Assembly (NCBI GenBank): GCA_022843165.1
Contig: JALHOD010000016.1
Span: 1 to 64,000 of the forward strand
From: Pseudorhodoplanes sp.
GTDB lineage: Bacteria; Pseudomonadota; Alphaproteobacteria; Rhizobiales; Xanthobacteraceae
Direction of reading: 5' to 3'
Length of the DNA: 64,000 bases
The translations under genes and the position numbers were made by a program. Shown in pieces: positions 19,073 through 32,086 of the stretch. Position 1 is the stretch's first letter. Each line of letters begins with the position of its first letter. Under the pieces are notes generated by a model that was given only the letters and a program-made list of their open reading frames with translations, was not told where the DNA came from and made no database searches.

Positions 19073-20131
19073 TTATTGCACCACCAGCTTGAGTTCTTCA
19101 ATCACCGGCTTCACCTTGGAAATCTGCTCACGCAGCATTTTCCGCATTTCATCCTGTGTCGAGCCGCCGGGCTCAGCACCGACCTGCTCCATGCGGGCGC
19201 GGACCTCGGGATTGTTGGCGGCAGCGACGATCTCCTTGTGAAGCCGCGCGACGATCGCATCGGGCGTCCCCGCAGGCGCGAAGAAGCCGTTCCACCCCTG
19301 CAATTCCAGGAAGGCAAAACCCAGTTCGCGCACGGTGGGCACATCCGGCAAGGCTTTCGAGCGGGTCGCGCTCTGCACCGCCAGCGGCTTCAGCGCACCG
19401 GCCCTGGCATGCTGGAGCGAGGTGGAGAGCTGGTCGCCGCCGAACTGGATGCGTCCGGCGACAAGCTCCTGCACCATCGGCGCGGCGCCGCGGAACGGCA
19501 CATGGTCCATCTTGATGCCGGCATCGCGCTTCAGCAATTCGCCGGAAAAGTTCATCACGCTGCCCGGACCGGTTGAGCCGTAGAACAGCGGATCCTTGGC
19601 CGCCTTGGCCAGCGCGACGAATTCCTTCAGGTCCTTCGCCGGCACGGAAGGGTGCGACAGCAGCAGCATCGGCACATAGGCGCCGACCGAGATCGGGATG
19701 AAGTCCTTCTCGATGTCGTGGCGCGAACGCCCGGCATATTGCAGCGAGGAGGTCGTGGTGGAGAAGGTCAGATTGTGGAACAGCAGCGAATAGCCGTCGG
19801 GCGCCGCTTTCGCGATCTGGTCGGCGCCGATCGAGCCCCCGGCGCCGCCGACATTCTCAACCACCAGCGTCTGCCCCATCGACTCGCCCATCTTCTGCGC
19901 AAACAGCCGCGCGAGCATGTCGGTCGTGCCCCCGGCCGGGAATGGCACAACCACACGGATCGATCGGGTTGGATAATCGGCCTGCGCCACAGCCTGCATC
20001 GGCATCAGCGCGACGGCTGCCGTCAGCAGCGCCCCGCTCAGCCAAGCCCGGCGCGTCGTGATTTTCAGATCTTGAAGTTTCAGTTTTGTATTGCGCAGCC
20101 TACGAACGACATCATTGCCTTCGTTGCTCAC
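19073..20131 (-). CDS. tripartite tricarboxylate transporter (Bug/TctC) binding protein
   Basis: A 352-residue Bug-family periplasmic receptor, the class that binds carboxylates for TTT transporters. An N-terminal signal segment (hydrophobic LSGALLTAAVALMPMQAVAQA at about 31-51, with RRAW before it) is followed by YPTRSIRVVVPFPAGGTTD, split here at 53-71, and the GGAGGSIGAD loop, both diagnostic. The GTG start has a GGGAGG site six bases upstream. The membrane partners TctA/TctB are absent, as is common for expanded Bug families. It sits between pdhC and lpdA and interrupts that operon. Confidence 0.92.
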   Translation of the reverse strand: MSNEGNDVVRRLRNTKLKLQDLKITTRRAWLSGALLTAAVALMPMQAVAQADYPTRSIRVVVPFPAGGTTDMLARLFAQKMGESMGQTLVVENVGGAGGSIGADQIAKAAPDGYSLLFHNLTFSTTTSSLQYAGRSRHDIEKDFIPISVGAYVPMLLLSHPSVPAKDLKEFVALAKAAKDPLFYGSTGPGSVMNFSGELLKRDAGIKMDHVPFRGAAPMVQELVAGRIQFGGDQLSTSLQHARAGALKPLAVQSATRSKALPDVPTVRELGFAFLELQGWNGFFAPAGTPDAIVARLHKEIVAAANNPEVRARMEQVGAEPGGSTQDEMRKMLREQISKVKPVIEELKLVVQ

Positions 20132-20364
20132 GAACAGCCTCCCTGTTGGACGTTTCTCCCATCACATCCGGTGGAATCCCGGATTTTTGTTGTGATTAGT
20201 TGGGCATCATATCAAGCTTTGCGTCAGCACGTAGCGGGATCGTCGGTGCCAGCGGAAAACCCCCGAAGGGACATCCATCCAGTAGACACGTTGCCTTATT
20301 TCATTTCATCGAAGTAATCTTTGAACTCAGCCGGTTTATACATCTGGTTCACCCGAATAATTTA
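20132..20364. other. intergenic region between pdhC and the Bug gene
   Basis: This 233-base stretch is more AT-rich than its surroundings and has no credible gene. It must hold the end of the pdh transcript and the promoter of the Bug gene, both on the minus strand. No clear terminator hairpin with a T-run was found. Confidence 0.45.
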
Positions 20365-21690
20365 CTACACTATCATCATCACCGGATTTTCGATCAGCGT
20401 CTTGAACGCGCCGATCAGTTCGGCGCCGAGCGCACCGTCGACGGCACGATGGTCACACGACATGGTGACGCTCATCACATGCGCGGCCTCGATCTTGCCG
20501 TTCTTGACGATCGCGCGTTCCTCGCCGGCGCCGACCGCAAGGATGGTCGCATGCGGCGGGTTGATCACGGCGGTGAAGTCCTTGATGCCGTACATGCCGA
20601 GATTGGATACGGCAGTCGTGCCGCCCTGGTATTCGAAGGGCTTCAGCTTGCGCTCGCGTGCGCGTTTCGCAAAATCCTTCATCTCGTTCGAGATCGCCGA
20701 GAGCGATTTGGTTTCGGCCTTGCGGATGATCGGCGTGATCAGGCCGCCCGGCATGGCGACGGCGACGCCGACATCGGAATGCCTGTGCTTGAGCATGCCG
20801 GCGTCGGTCCAGCTCACATTGGCATCGGGAATCCGTTGCAGGGCGAGCGCCAAGGCCTTGATGACAAAGTCGTTGACCGACAATTTGTAGGCCGGCTTGC
20901 CGTCCTTGTCCTTCGGTGCGGTCGCATTGATCTCCTCGCGCGCCTCCAGCAGCTTGCCGATGTTGCAGTCCATCGTGAGATAGAAATGCGGGACGGTCTG
21001 CGTCGATTGCGTGAGGCGCTGCGCGATGGTGCGGCGCATGCCGTCATGCGGGATGACCTCGTAGGAGCCGTCCTCGAACAGCGCGCGCACCTGCTGGTCG
21101 CTGGGGCCGGCCGGCGGCACATAGGCGTGCATCGCCGCGGGCGCGGCACCCGGCGCCTTCAGTCCCTTGCCGGATTGCGCGCCCTCCACGTCGCGCGCGA
21201 CCACCCGGCCATGCGGACCCGATCCGGTGATGCGCGACACATCGATGCCGGCGTCCTTTGCCAGCCGCCGTGCCAGCGGTGATGCAAAGACGCGGCCGCC
21301 CGATGGCGGCGCCGGCATCTGCGGCTGAGGCGTAACTGCGGCAGGCGTGGGCACTGAAGCGGACGCCGGCGCGGTCTTCTGTTCGGCCGGCTGCGGCCTG
21401 GCGGCAGGTGCGGCGCCGGCCCCGGACGCCGCCGCTTTGACATCCTCGCCGTCGCCAGCGAGCACCGCGATCACCTGATTGACCGGCACGTCGGCGGTGC
21501 CTTCCGGCACCATGATTTTCGCCAGCGTGCCCTCGTCGACGGCCTCCACCTCCATGGTGGCCTTGTCGGTCTCGATTTCGGCGATCACGTCGCCGGATTT
21601 CACCGCGTCGCCTTCCTTTTTCAGCCACCGGGCAAGGTTTCCCTTTTCCATCGTGGGCGAGAGCGCAGGCATGAGAATGTTGATCGGCAT
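20365..21690 (-). CDS. pdhC: pyruvate dehydrogenase E2, dihydrolipoyl acetyltransferase
   Basis: E2 carries acetyl groups on lipoate and transfers them to CoA. The 441-residue protein has one lipoyl domain with K43 in ETDKATME, an Ala/Pro-rich linker (about 85-135), an E3/E1-binding domain ([15 protein letters not shown]...[11 protein letters not shown]) and the catalytic domain ending with the [11 protein letters not shown] motif that holds the catalytic histidine. It follows the DUF5076 gene by 19 bases in the operon pdhA-pdhB-DUF5076-pdhC. Its lipoyl domain is almost the same as that of PdhB. Confidence 0.97.
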   Translation of the reverse strand: MPINILMPALSPTMEKGNLARWLKKEGDAVKSGDVIAEIETDKATMEVEAVDEGTLAKIMVPEGTADVPVNQVIAVLAGDGEDVKAAASGAGAAPAARPQPAEQKTAPASASVPTPAAVTPQPQMPAPPSGGRVFASPLARRLAKDAGIDVSRITGSGPHGRVVARDVEGAQSGKGLKAPGAAPAAMHAYVPPAGPSDQQVRALFEDGSYEVIPHDGMRRTIAQRLTQSTQTVPHFYLTMDCNIGKLLEAREEINATAPKDKDGKPAYKLSVNDFVIKALALALQRIPDANVSWTDAGMLKHRHSDVGVAVAMPGGLITPIIRKAETKSLSAISNEMKDFAKRARERKLKPFEYQGGTTAVSNLGMYGIKDFTAVINPPHATILAVGAGEERAIVKNGKIEAAHVMSVTMSCDHRAVDGALGAELIGAFKTLIENPVMMIV

Positions 21691-21709
21691 ACGTGTGACT
21701 CGTTCGAAT

Positions 21710-22003
21710 TCAGCCGGCGGGACCGATCATGCCGGGATTGGCCGGCGCATTGATTTCAGCGATCAGGGCGTCGCGGATGCTCGAGAGCACCTGCGCCTCC
21801 TCCTCGTTTTTCTCCTGCGCGTAGATGCGCGACACCTGCTTGGCGACATCGGCCAGCAGCACGCCCCAGGCGCGCGGATCGTTGAAGGCGCGCCGCAGCA
21901 TCACATGCAATCCGCCCTCGACTACGCCCGCCCGCAGAACCTCGATCCCGCCTTTCTCTCCGGCGGCCGGCGGAATCTGCAAAGCGTCGTAAGGCGCGCT
22001 CAT
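21710..22003 (-). CDS. DUF5076 protein of the pdh operon
   Basis: A 97-residue soluble protein lying between pdhB and pdhC with gaps of 7 and 19 bases, so it is cotranscribed. I recognise it as the DUF5076 family found in this position in Rhizobiales; its function is unknown. Visible features are a central [24 protein letters not shown] segment, split at about 31-54, and a helical region rich in E and Q. A role in assembly or control of the complex is only inferred from position. Confidence 0.8.
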   Translation of the reverse strand: MSAPYDALQIPPAAGEKGGIEVLRAGVVEGGLHVMLRRAFNDPRAWGVLLADVAKQVSRIYAQEKNEEEAQVLSSIRDALIAEINAPANPGMIGPAG

Positions 22004-22010
22004 GACACCC

Positions 22011-23405
22011 TCACCGGTATGTGACAGCCTTCACCGCCTCGACAATTTCCGCAATCGACGGCAAAGCGAGCTTTTCCAGATTGGCGGCATACGGCATCGG
22101 CACGTCCTTGCCGCTGATGCGCAACACCGGCGCGTCGAGATAATCGAAGGCCTGCTCCATCACGCGCGCCGAAATTTCCGCGCCGATGCCGGATTGCGGC
22201 CAGCCTTCCTCGATGGTGACCAGGCGGCCGGTCTTCTTCACCGACTCGATGACGGTCGCGGTGTCCATCGGGCGGATGGTGCGCAGATCGATCACCTCGG
22301 CCATGATGTGCTTCTTGGCCAGTTCCTCGGCGGCTTTCAGGGCATAGGTCATGCCGATGGAGAACGACACCAGCGTCACATGGTTGCCCGGCCGCACCAC
22401 CTTGGCCTTGCCGATCGGCAGCAAGTAATCGTCGAGCTTCGGCACCGGGAACGACTGGCCGTAGAGGATTTCGTTTTCCAGGAACACGACCGGATTGGGA
22501 TTACGGATTGCCGCTTTCAGAAGACCCTTGAAGTCCGCGGCGGTATAGGGCGCGATCACGATCAGGCCGGGGATGTGCGAATACCAGGCAGTGTAGTCCT
22601 GGCTGTGCTGGGCGGCGACGCGTGCGGCAGCGCCGTTCGGTCCCCGGAACACAATCGACGCGCCCATCTGCCCGCCGGACATGTAGAGCGTCTTAGCGGC
22701 GGAATTGATGATGTGGTCGATCGCCTGCATCGCGAAATTGAAGGTCATGAACTCGACGATCGGCTTCAGACCGCCGAGCGCGGCGCCGACGCCGAGACCG
22801 GCAAAGCCATGCTCGGTGATCGGGGTGTCGACCACGCGATCAGGCCCGAATTCCTGCAGCAGGCCCTGCGTGACCTTGTAGGCGCCCTGATATTCGGCGA
22901 CCTCCTCGCCCATGACAAAGATCGTGTCGTCGCGGCGCATTTCCTCGGCCATGGCGTCGCGCAGGGCTTCGCGCACGGTCATGGTCTGCATCTCGGTCCC
23001 GGCGGGCACATCGGGCTCTTCCGCGATGGTCGGTTGCGGCAAAAGCGCGGGCATGATGGCAGGCGCATGGATGGAATTGCCATTTTCGCTTGGCGGCGCG
23101 GATTCGGCCACCTTCTGCTGCTGCGCGACGCTCGGCGCAGACCCAATGGCGGAGGCGTCCTCGCCATCGCCCAGCAGCACCGCGATCGGGGTGTTCACCG
23201 CGACATCGGCGGTGCCTTCCGGCACCAGAATTTTCCCGAGCGTTCCCTCGTCCACCGCCTCGACTTCCATCGTCGCCTTGTCGGTCTCGATCTCGGCAAT
23301 GACGTCGCCGGATTTCACGGCGTCGCCTTCCTTCTTGAGCCATTTGGCGAGATTGCCCTTCTCCATCGTGGGCGAAAGAGCGGGCATCAGGACTTCGATC
23401 GGCAT
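22011..23405 (-). CDS. pdhB: pyruvate dehydrogenase E1 beta with N-terminal lipoyl domain
   Basis: This is the E1 beta subunit that with PdhA decarboxylates pyruvate on thiamine diphosphate. The 464-residue length exceeds the usual 325-330 because of an N-terminal lipoyl domain (residues 1-80, K43 in ETDKATME) and a linker to about 135, an arrangement known in alphaproteobacteria. The transketolase core starts with [15 protein letters not shown] and includes [33 protein letters not shown] and the [11 protein letters not shown] region of the C-domain. It is 51 bases downstream of pdhA. Confidence 0.97.
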   Translation of the reverse strand: MPIEVLMPALSPTMEKGNLAKWLKKEGDAVKSGDVIAEIETDKATMEVEAVDEGTLGKILVPEGTADVAVNTPIAVLLGDGEDASAIGSAPSVAQQQKVAESAPPSENGNSIHAPAIMPALLPQPTIAEEPDVPAGTEMQTMTVREALRDAMAEEMRRDDTIFVMGEEVAEYQGAYKVTQGLLQEFGPDRVVDTPITEHGFAGLGVGAALGGLKPIVEFMTFNFAMQAIDHIINSAAKTLYMSGGQMGASIVFRGPNGAAARVAAQHSQDYTAWYSHIPGLIVIAPYTAADFKGLLKAAIRNPNPVVFLENEILYGQSFPVPKLDDYLLPIGKAKVVRPGNHVTLVSFSIGMTYALKAAEELAKKHIMAEVIDLRTIRPMDTATVIESVKKTGRLVTIEEGWPQSGIGAEISARVMEQAFDYLDAPVLRISGKDVPMPYAANLEKLALPSIAEIVEAVKAVTYR

Positions 23406-23456
23406 GGACGCTTCTTAATCCGGTTCAAATTCAACGACGATGATTGCGACGGCAGA

Positions 23457-24494
23457 TCAGCGCAGGATGTCCGTCCACAACTCGGACGGGTCGGGTTCGG
23501 GATCGTGCGTGGCGAATTCGGCGGCTTCGTTGACGACGTCGCGCACCTTGGCGTCGATCTTCTTCAATTCGTCTTCACTCACCCATTTATTCTTCAGGAG
23601 ACGCTGGCGCACCTGCTCGATCGGATCCTGCTCGCCGCGGATTTTTTCCACTTCCTCGCGCGTGCGGTATTTCGCCGGATCGGACATCGAATGGCCGCGG
23701 TAGCGATAGGTCATCATCTCGAGAATGTAGGGGCCGTTGCCGTCTCGGCACCATTGCACGGCCTTCTCGCCGGCCGCCTTCACCGCCCGCACATCCATGC
23801 CGTCGACCTGTTCGCCGGGGATGTTGAACGAGATCCCGCGTCTGGAGAAATCCTGCTGCGCCGATGAACGGTGCACGGCGGTGCCCATGGCGTAGCGGTT
23901 GTTCTCAATGATGTAGACCACGGGAAGCTTCCAGAGCTCCGCCATGTTGAAGCTCTCATAGACCTGGCCCTGGTTGGCGGCGCCATCGCCGAAATAGGTC
24001 AGGCAGACATTGTCGGTCTTGCGATACTTGTTGGTGAAGGCGAGACCGGTACCGAGTGACACCTGCGCGCCGACGATGCCGTGGCCGCCAAAAAATCCCT
24101 TCTCGACGCTGAACATGTGCATCGAGCCGCCCTTGCCCTTCGAATAGCCGCCGCGGCGTCCGGTCAGTTCGGCCATGACGCCCTTGGCGTCCATGCCGCA
24201 GGCCAGCATGTGGCCATGGTCGCGGTAGCCGGTGATGACCTGATCGCCCTTTTTCAGGGTCATCTGCATGCCGGTCACCACCGCTTCCTGCCCGATATAG
24301 AGGTGGCAGAACCCGCCGATCAGACCCATGCCGTACATCTGACCGGCCTTTTCCTCGAAACGGCGGATCAGCAGCATGTCCCGATAGGCCTGGAGTTCCT
24401 GTTCCTTGCTGAAATCGGCGGGCTTCACCTTGTCGGCGGATGCACTGCGCGCTGCGGCGGGTGATGCCGCCTGCGTCTTTTTGGCCACGGCCAT
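23457..24494 (-). CDS. pdhA: pyruvate dehydrogenase E1 alpha
   Basis: E1 alpha supplies most of the thiamine diphosphate site. The start chosen, ATG at 24494 with GAGGAA upstream, gives 345 residues; the open frame extends to 24623 but the extra part looks non-coding. The ThDP motif GDGAANQGQVYESFN...ENNRYAMGT is clear, as are the phosphorylation-loop-like YRYRGHSMSDPAKYR and FCHLYIGQEAV. The N-terminal AVAKKTQAASPAAA tail is a flexible extension common in this family. It is the first gene of the pdh operon. Confidence 0.97.
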   Translation of the reverse strand: MAVAKKTQAASPAAARSASADKVKPADFSKEQELQAYRDMLLIRRFEEKAGQMYGMGLIGGFCHLYIGQEAVVTGMQMTLKKGDQVITGYRDHGHMLACGMDAKGVMAELTGRRGGYSKGKGGSMHMFSVEKGFFGGHGIVGAQVSLGTGLAFTNKYRKTDNVCLTYFGDGAANQGQVYESFNMAELWKLPVVYIIENNRYAMGTAVHRSSAQQDFSRRGISFNIPGEQVDGMDVRAVKAAGEKAVQWCRDGNGPYILEMMTYRYRGHSMSDPAKYRTREEVEKIRGEQDPIEQVRQRLLKNKWVSEDELKKIDAKVRDVVNEAAEFATHDPEPDPSELWTDILR

Positions 24495-24645
24495 TGGCGT
24501 TCCTCGGAATAGGCTCGAAAGGAGGCTGTTTGATCTCACCCATAGCGGAAATTCCGCGAAGGTGAAAGCGCGACAGCCATGTATTCGCGGCGCTATGCCG
24601 CGCCGAAATATCTGGCAATGCACAGGAAATTCCCGCGCACCGGTT

Positions 24646-24963
24646 TCAAGGACGCTTCAGGATCAGGACGGCGTCGTTGGGATGGACATAGTTGAGCAGG
24701 GAGCGCGCCCGCTCGTCGAGCATGTCCGGATCGATGCGGTCGAAGCGCAGTAGCGCCACCCGCTTCTCCCATTGTGCCCGCTCGCCCTTGAGCCGGCCGA
24801 GTTCGGCTTTGAGCTGGGCCATCTGGGCGTCGATATCCTGCTTGGCCCGCAAACCGCGATTGCCGGAATAGGCATGGAAGCCGAAATAGCCGATCATCAG
24901 TGCGGCCATCACATAGAGGGCAAGCACAGTCAGGGCGGACTTCAGGCGGCGGCGCGAGACCAT
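24646..24963 (-). CDS. ftsB: FtsB/DivIC septum formation initiator
   Basis: A 105-residue bitopic membrane protein of the FtsB/DivIC divisome family, linking FtsL and FtsQ during septum formation. It has a basic N-terminus, one membrane helix (about 9-30) and a coiled coil (about 38-72) with regular leucine/alanine spacing, then the DERARSLLNYVHPNDAVLIL family end. It lies between eno and pdhA, a placement seen often in alphaproteobacteria. Confidence 0.92.
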   Translation of the reverse strand: MVSRRRLKSALTVLALYVMAALMIGYFGFHAYSGNRGLRAKQDIDAQMAQLKAELGRLKGERAQWEKRVALLRFDRIDPDMLDERARSLLNYVHPNDAVLILKRP

Positions 24964-25023
24964 TGGCCGAACATGCGGATTCGGCCTTAAGGTGGCTTTA
25001 ACGTCGCGCGCCCTGCGGGCGAC

Positions 25024-26343
<1,320 letters not shown>

Positions 26344-26421
26344 TTACAGGATGGAACGTGCCGCGCAACCATGGCGGAGCCGCGATCTTGACAGGCCCGC
26401 GGCCCCCGGAGACACAGGCTT

Positions 26422-26892
26422 ATGAAACGCCAACGCAAGCCTGCACCGGCCGCCCTCAAGCTCGGCCAGCCCATGCCGCTGCCGGCCTCGCCCGAGGCCG
26501 CGACGCTCGACCGCGTGCCCAATCCGCACCCCGACACCGACTACGTGACCCGGTTCGTGATGCCGGAATTCACCGCGCTCTGCCCGATCACCGGTCAGCC
26601 GGATTTCGCGCATTTCGTCATCGACTATGTGCCGGACAAATTCCTGGTCGAGTCGAAGTCGTTAAAGCTCTACCTGAACAGTTTCAGAAACCACGGCGCC
26701 TTCCATGAGGACTGCACGGTCAAGATCGGCAAGACGCTGGTCGCGCTGCTGAAACCGCGCTGGCTGCGGATCGGCGGCTATTGGTATCCGCGCGGCGGGA
26801 TGCCGATCGACGTGTTCTGGCAGGCCGGCAAACTGCCTGCCGGCGTCTGGGTGCCGGATCAGGGCGTCGCCCCTTATCGCGGGCGCGGCTAG
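26422..26892 (+). CDS. queF: preQ1 synthase (7-cyano-7-deazaguanine reductase) QueF
   Basis: QueF reduces preQ0 to preQ1 with NADPH in queuosine synthesis for tRNA. It is a short unimodular type (156 residues). The catalytic cysteine C54 is in [12 protein letters not shown] with D61, and the QueF signature ESKSLKLYL is at 77-85, followed by the NHGAFHEDC segment with the substrate histidine and glutamate. Other queuosine genes are absent from the window. Its stop overlaps the stop of the convergent MFS gene in a shared CTAG. Confidence 0.96.
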   Translation: MKRQRKPAPAALKLGQPMPLPASPEAATLDRVPNPHPDTDYVTRFVMPEFTALCPITGQPDFAHFVIDYVPDKFLVESKSLKLYLNSFRNHGAFHEDCTVKIGKTLVALLKPRWLRIGGYWYPRGGMPIDVFWQAGKLPAGVWVPDQGVAPYRGRG

Positions 26893-28052
26893 GTCGTTAC
26901 CGGCGCCCGGCGCAGGTTGCGCGAGCACACATAGCCGGTCAGCGCGATGATCGCGGCCCCGATCAGCAGCATCGGGGTCTTGCCCAGATAGGCGAAGCCC
27001 ACGCCATACGCGACCGGTCCGGCCGCCTGTCCCAGAAAGAAGAACGCCGAATGCAGCGCCATGGCCGAGCCGCGCGCAGCGGGCGCGAGTTCGGTGGCGT
27101 AGACCTGGATGCAGCCATGCAGCCAGTAGAAGCCGAAGCCCATCAGCAGAAACACCGCGAATTCTACCGGCCAGGGCAGCCGCAGGCTGACCATGACGTA
27201 ACACAACGCCATGATCAGGCCACCGCCGAGCATCAGCCGCGACTCGCCGACCCGCGACAGCAGCCAGCCGACGACGAAGGTGTAGACGATCGCGCCGGCG
27301 CCGAAGCCGGCCAGCACGGTACCGGCGATCGAGGCCCGACCTTCGCCCGATTCCAGCAGCAGCGCCGCCATGTGCGGAAACAACCCGAACAGAAAGAGGG
27401 CTTCGAAGAACACCGCGCCAAAACAGATCTTGGCCAGCGGATTGCCGAAGATCGCGCGGTAATTGGGCCCAAGCGTAGAGAGATCGAAACCCGTGGTTTC
27501 CTCCTTCGGAACGGCGCGAAAGCCGGCAAAGGCTGCGATCACGACCAGCACCCCGAGCGCACCGGTGACGGCAAACACCGCGCGCCAGCCGGCGAGATCG
27601 CCGATCACGCCGGCAACCGACGCCCCCATGAGATTGCCGATCATGGCAGCCGCAAGCAGGCGTCCGATCGCAACCTGCCGCATTTTCACCGGCACGCGGT
27701 CGCCGGCCGCTGCCAGCGCGATCGGGAAGATGCCGCCCGCGGCAATGCCGGCCACCACGCGCGAGGCCATCAGCACGATGTAGTTCGGCGCCACCGCACT
27801 CACCGCCGCAGACACCACCAGCAGCACGAGACAGACCGTCATCAGCCGCGTCTTGCTCATCATGTCGGCGAGCGCGCCCAGCACCGGCTGTACGATGGCG
27901 TATGGCAGCGCGAAGGCGGTCGAGAGCAAGGCGGCGGTTGCGATTTCCACCGACAATCCGTCGGCGATCTGCGGAATGACGGGATCGACCGAACGCGTGA
28001 ACAGCGACGTCACGAAGACGATCAGCGCGACGACGGTCAGTTCACGGGTCAT
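26889..28052 (-). CDS. MFS transporter, drug/arabinose efflux type
   Basis: A 387-residue, twelve-helix major facilitator protein. It shows the DHA-like pattern: [12 protein letters not shown] after helix 1, a loop 2-3 motif ([13 protein letters not shown]), [18 protein letters not shown] in helix 4 and a second-half repeat with a [13 protein letters not shown] loop. The substrate cannot be assigned. It is on the same strand as kdsA, which ends 42 bases upstream, so the two may be cotranscribed. Confidence 0.88.
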   Translation of the reverse strand: MTRELTVVALIVFVTSLFTRSVDPVIPQIADGLSVEIATAALLSTAFALPYAIVQPVLGALADMMSKTRLMTVCLVLLVVSAAVSAVAPNYIVLMASRVVAGIAAGGIFPIALAAAGDRVPVKMRQVAIGRLLAAAMIGNLMGASVAGVIGDLAGWRAVFAVTGALGVLVVIAAFAGFRAVPKEETTGFDLSTLGPNYRAIFGNPLAKICFGAVFFEALFLFGLFPHMAALLLESGEGRASIAGTVLAGFGAGAIVYTFVVGWLLSRVGESRLMLGGGLIMALCYVMVSLRLPWPVEFAVFLLMGFGFYWLHGCIQVYATELAPAARGSAMALHSAFFFLGQAAGPVAYGVGFAYLGKTPMLLIGAAIIALTGYVCSRNLRRAPVTT

Positions 28053-28094
28053 GGAATACGGTGCAGTACGTTCACGGAATCGGAGACAGCGACC

Positions 28095-28940
28095 TCAGCC
28101 TTTCGCCAGCCGGTCGAAGGCGATGAGCGTCCGCAGCAGCGCCTCAATATCTTTCAGCGGGATCATGTTCGGTCCGTCCGACGGCGCCTTGTCCGGGTCC
28201 TGATGCGTCTCGACGAACACGCCGGCGACGCCGACCGCAACCGCCGCGCGCGCCAGCACCTCGACATATTCACGCTGGCCGCCCGAGGACGTGCCCTGCC
28301 CGCCCGGCTGCTGCACCGAATGGGTGGCGTCGAAAATCACCGGCGCGCCGGTCTTGGCGAGTTCCGGCAGCGCGCGCATGTCGGAAACGAGCGTATTGTA
28401 GCCGAAGGAGACGCCGCGCTCCGTCACCATCACATTGCGGTTGCCGGCGCCGGTGATCTTCTCGACCACATTCTTCATGTCCCAGGGCGCGAGAAACTGC
28501 CCCTTCTTGACGTTGATGACGCGTCCGGTTTTCGCCGCCGCGAGCAGAAGATCGGTCTGGCGGCACAGGAAAGCTGGAATCTGCAGCACGTCGACCGCTT
28601 CCGCGACACGCGCGCATTGCCCCTCATCATGCACGTCGGTCAGCACCGGCAGCCCCAGTGAAGAACGGATCTCAGCGAAGATCGGCAACGATGCGTCAAG
28701 TCCGAGACCGCGCGCACCCTTGGCGCTGGTGCGATTGGCCTTGTCGAAGGAGGACTTGTAAACCAGCCCGATCCCGACGCGCGCCGCGATCTCCTTCAGC
28801 GCCGACGCCATTTCGAGCGCATGCGCCCTGCTCTCAAGCTGGCAGGGGCCGGCGATCAGCGCCAGCGGCAGGTCGTTGCCGAAACGGGCCTGCCCGACCT
28901 CGACAACAGCGTTGGGGAGAAGCCTTGCGTCCAATGTCAT
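28095..28940 (-). CDS. kdsA: 3-deoxy-8-phosphooctulonate synthase (Kdo-8-P synthase)
   Basis: KdsA condenses PEP and arabinose-5-phosphate to Kdo-8-phosphate for the inner core of lipopolysaccharide. The 281-residue protein has LIAGPCQLES near 29-38, YKSSFDKANRTSAKGARG (about 61-78), DVHDEGQC, KKGQFLAPWDMKN and FVETHQDPDKAPSDGPNM, all family blocks. The presence of a cysteine in AGPC and the E-x-H-x-D region suggest a metal-dependent form, but this is an inference. The gene complements the lpx operon at the other end of the window. Confidence 0.97.
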   Translation of the reverse strand: MTLDARLLPNAVVEVGQARFGNDLPLALIAGPCQLESRAHALEMASALKEIAARVGIGLVYKSSFDKANRTSAKGARGLGLDASLPIFAEIRSSLGLPVLTDVHDEGQCARVAEAVDVLQIPAFLCRQTDLLLAAAKTGRVINVKKGQFLAPWDMKNVVEKITGAGNRNVMVTERGVSFGYNTLVSDMRALPELAKTGAPVIFDATHSVQQPGGQGTSSGGQREYVEVLARAAVAVGVAGVFVETHQDPDKAPSDGPNMIPLKDIEALLRTLIAFDRLAKG

Positions 28941-29027
28941 GTCCTCGCGGGCGGACCATGCCTCCGCCCTGCCCCGGAATCAACACGCGACAGACCGGAG
29001 CCGCCATGCGCATGGAAAGCACCCATT

Positions 29028-29900
29028 TCAGGACGGCCTGGCCGCCTCGAAGACGATGGTCGCGCCCAACGCCTGTTCCGGTCCCACGATCAGGCGAGCG
29101 CGCTCTTCCCGCAGCGGCAAGCGGCCGTCCAGCAGTGCCGCACGCACTTTCGCCATATCCGCGGTCGTCACCCGCAGGGCCGCGATCCGTGCGCCCTGCG
29201 CGACATCCGGAGGCGGCGCGCCGAAATGATGGCGATAGGCCAAGGGGTCCATGACCTGGATCTCGCCGCGCGGGGTTACGATCGTGATCCCACTCGAGGT
29301 CGACAATAACTCGCGCTCGCCGCTGAATGCCGACAGAAAGATATGATGATCGCTGGGATTGTCGGCCACCAGCACGGCGCCGGCGACTCCCGTGGCGCCG
29401 TTCGCATGCTGCTGAAAGGCCGGGTTCCAGAAATTCTCCGGATAATGCTGCTGGCAGACGGCGAAGCCGCAATCCCGTGCGCGCTGATCGCGCGCGAAGG
29501 CAAGCGAGAACGCAACCTTGACCTCCGCGCCGTCCGGCCGCTTGCCGGTTCGCTCAAAACGTACGGCCTCGGAAAGCCCTATCTTCGTCTGCGCGAATTC
29601 GGCCGCGTCCTTTTCCGCGGCCTGGCTTTCGAGAATGAGCAGAGAGAAACCTTGCTGCCGCTGCAGGAAAGACTGGTTGAACCGTCCGAAATTCATCGAG
29701 ATGGCGTCATCGCCAAGCTTTTCAGGGTCGGCCACCGTCAGCAATTCGACAAAGAAACCTGACAACTGCACGACGTGATTGTGCGTACCCCAAGGGTGCC
29801 GGTTGCGGGCCCCCACGGTGAATCCCAGACGCCGGTACAAATCGGCGGCGGCGTCGAGATCGCGCACGGCGTGGACGATATGATCGAGACCGCGCGCCAT
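29028..29900 (-). CDS. glyoxalase-like (VOC fold) protein
   Basis: A 290-residue protein whose N-terminus (GLDHIVHAVRDLDAAADLYRRLGF at 4-27, given in parts) is a vicinal-oxygen-chelate/Glyoxalase_3-type fold. Candidate metal ligands are H7, H41 (THNHVVQL) and a later glutamate, but the activity is unknown. It precedes kdsA on the same strand after 87 bases, with weak evidence of cotranscription. It could be a dioxygenase-like or lyase-like enzyme; nothing in the context decides it. Confidence 0.8.
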   Translation of the reverse strand: MARGLDHIVHAVRDLDAAADLYRRLGFTVGARNRHPWGTHNHVVQLSGFFVELLTVADPEKLGDDAISMNFGRFNQSFLQRQQGFSLLILESQAAEKDAAEFAQTKIGLSEAVRFERTGKRPDGAEVKVAFSLAFARDQRARDCGFAVCQQHYPENFWNPAFQQHANGATGVAGAVLVADNPSDHHIFLSAFSGERELLSTSSGITIVTPRGEIQVMDPLAYRHHFGAPPPDVAQGARIAALRVTTADMAKVRAALLDGRLPLREERARLIVGPEQALGATIVFEAARPS

Positions 29901-30039
29901 TACGACGGATGCCGCAATCGATGAATGTCGCTGGTTGCGAGACTGGCCAGCACGGCGTTTTCCCGATCGGTGACGTCCCAGATCCGGGCCACCTTATACT
30001 GCCTTCGGAGCACCGAGGAAAAGCGGCGGCGAGGCCGCG

Positions 30040-30258
30040 CTAGAGGACGGAAAATGTCTGATCGGTCGAATCGAACACCAATCGCTCGCCCGTCAGCAGG
30101 CGCACATGCAGTTCGGCTTTCGCACCGTTCATGTATTGCACCGGCGGCCCCATTACCAGACGATGACTGCGCAGGACCGTCTGCCACACGGTCGGAAAAT
30201 CCGAATCGTGCATTGCCTCCGTGCATTGACGCAGGAGGTCGTCGGACATTTGGCTCAT
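30040..30258 (-). CDS. conserved small protein next to pyrG, unknown function
   Basis: A 72-residue soluble protein (QCTEAMHDSDFPTVWQTVL, then LLTGERLVFDSTDQTFSVL) lying 81 bases after pyrG on the same strand. I do not recognise a named domain, but similar short proteins are, to my memory, found beside pyrG in Bradyrhizobiaceae. Amino acid composition is ordinary and unlike a high-GC shadow frame, which supports a real gene. Confidence 0.6.
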   Translation of the reverse strand: MSQMSDDLLRQCTEAMHDSDFPTVWQTVLRSHRLVMGPPVQYMNGAKAELHVRLLTGERLVFDSTDQTFSVL

Positions 30259-30339
30259 TCATGCTCTCCCGCCCGTGAGGGCGAGGAGGCATGTTCAAAA
30301 CCGATGCCGGTCCTGCGCTTTGATCTGAATCAAGGCCCG

Positions 30340-31980
<1,641 letters not shown>

Positions 31981-32086
31981 TTAACGAACGCGCTTCGATT
32001 CGACGAGAGGTGCATCTACCCGTTTCTGTATAGCTATCCCCACAAATTCGAAGGGCCGGTTTCCCGGCCCTGCGCTGTGGAGCATT

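Noticed and set aside
22002-23867. 621-residue open frame antisense to pdhB and pdhA
   Set aside because: Spans two real genes and a gap, no motifs, composition of a reverse-complement shadow.
26781-28661. 626-residue open frame antisense to the MFS and kdsA genes
   Set aside because: Very rich in His, Arg and Gln, no domain, and crosses two recognised genes.
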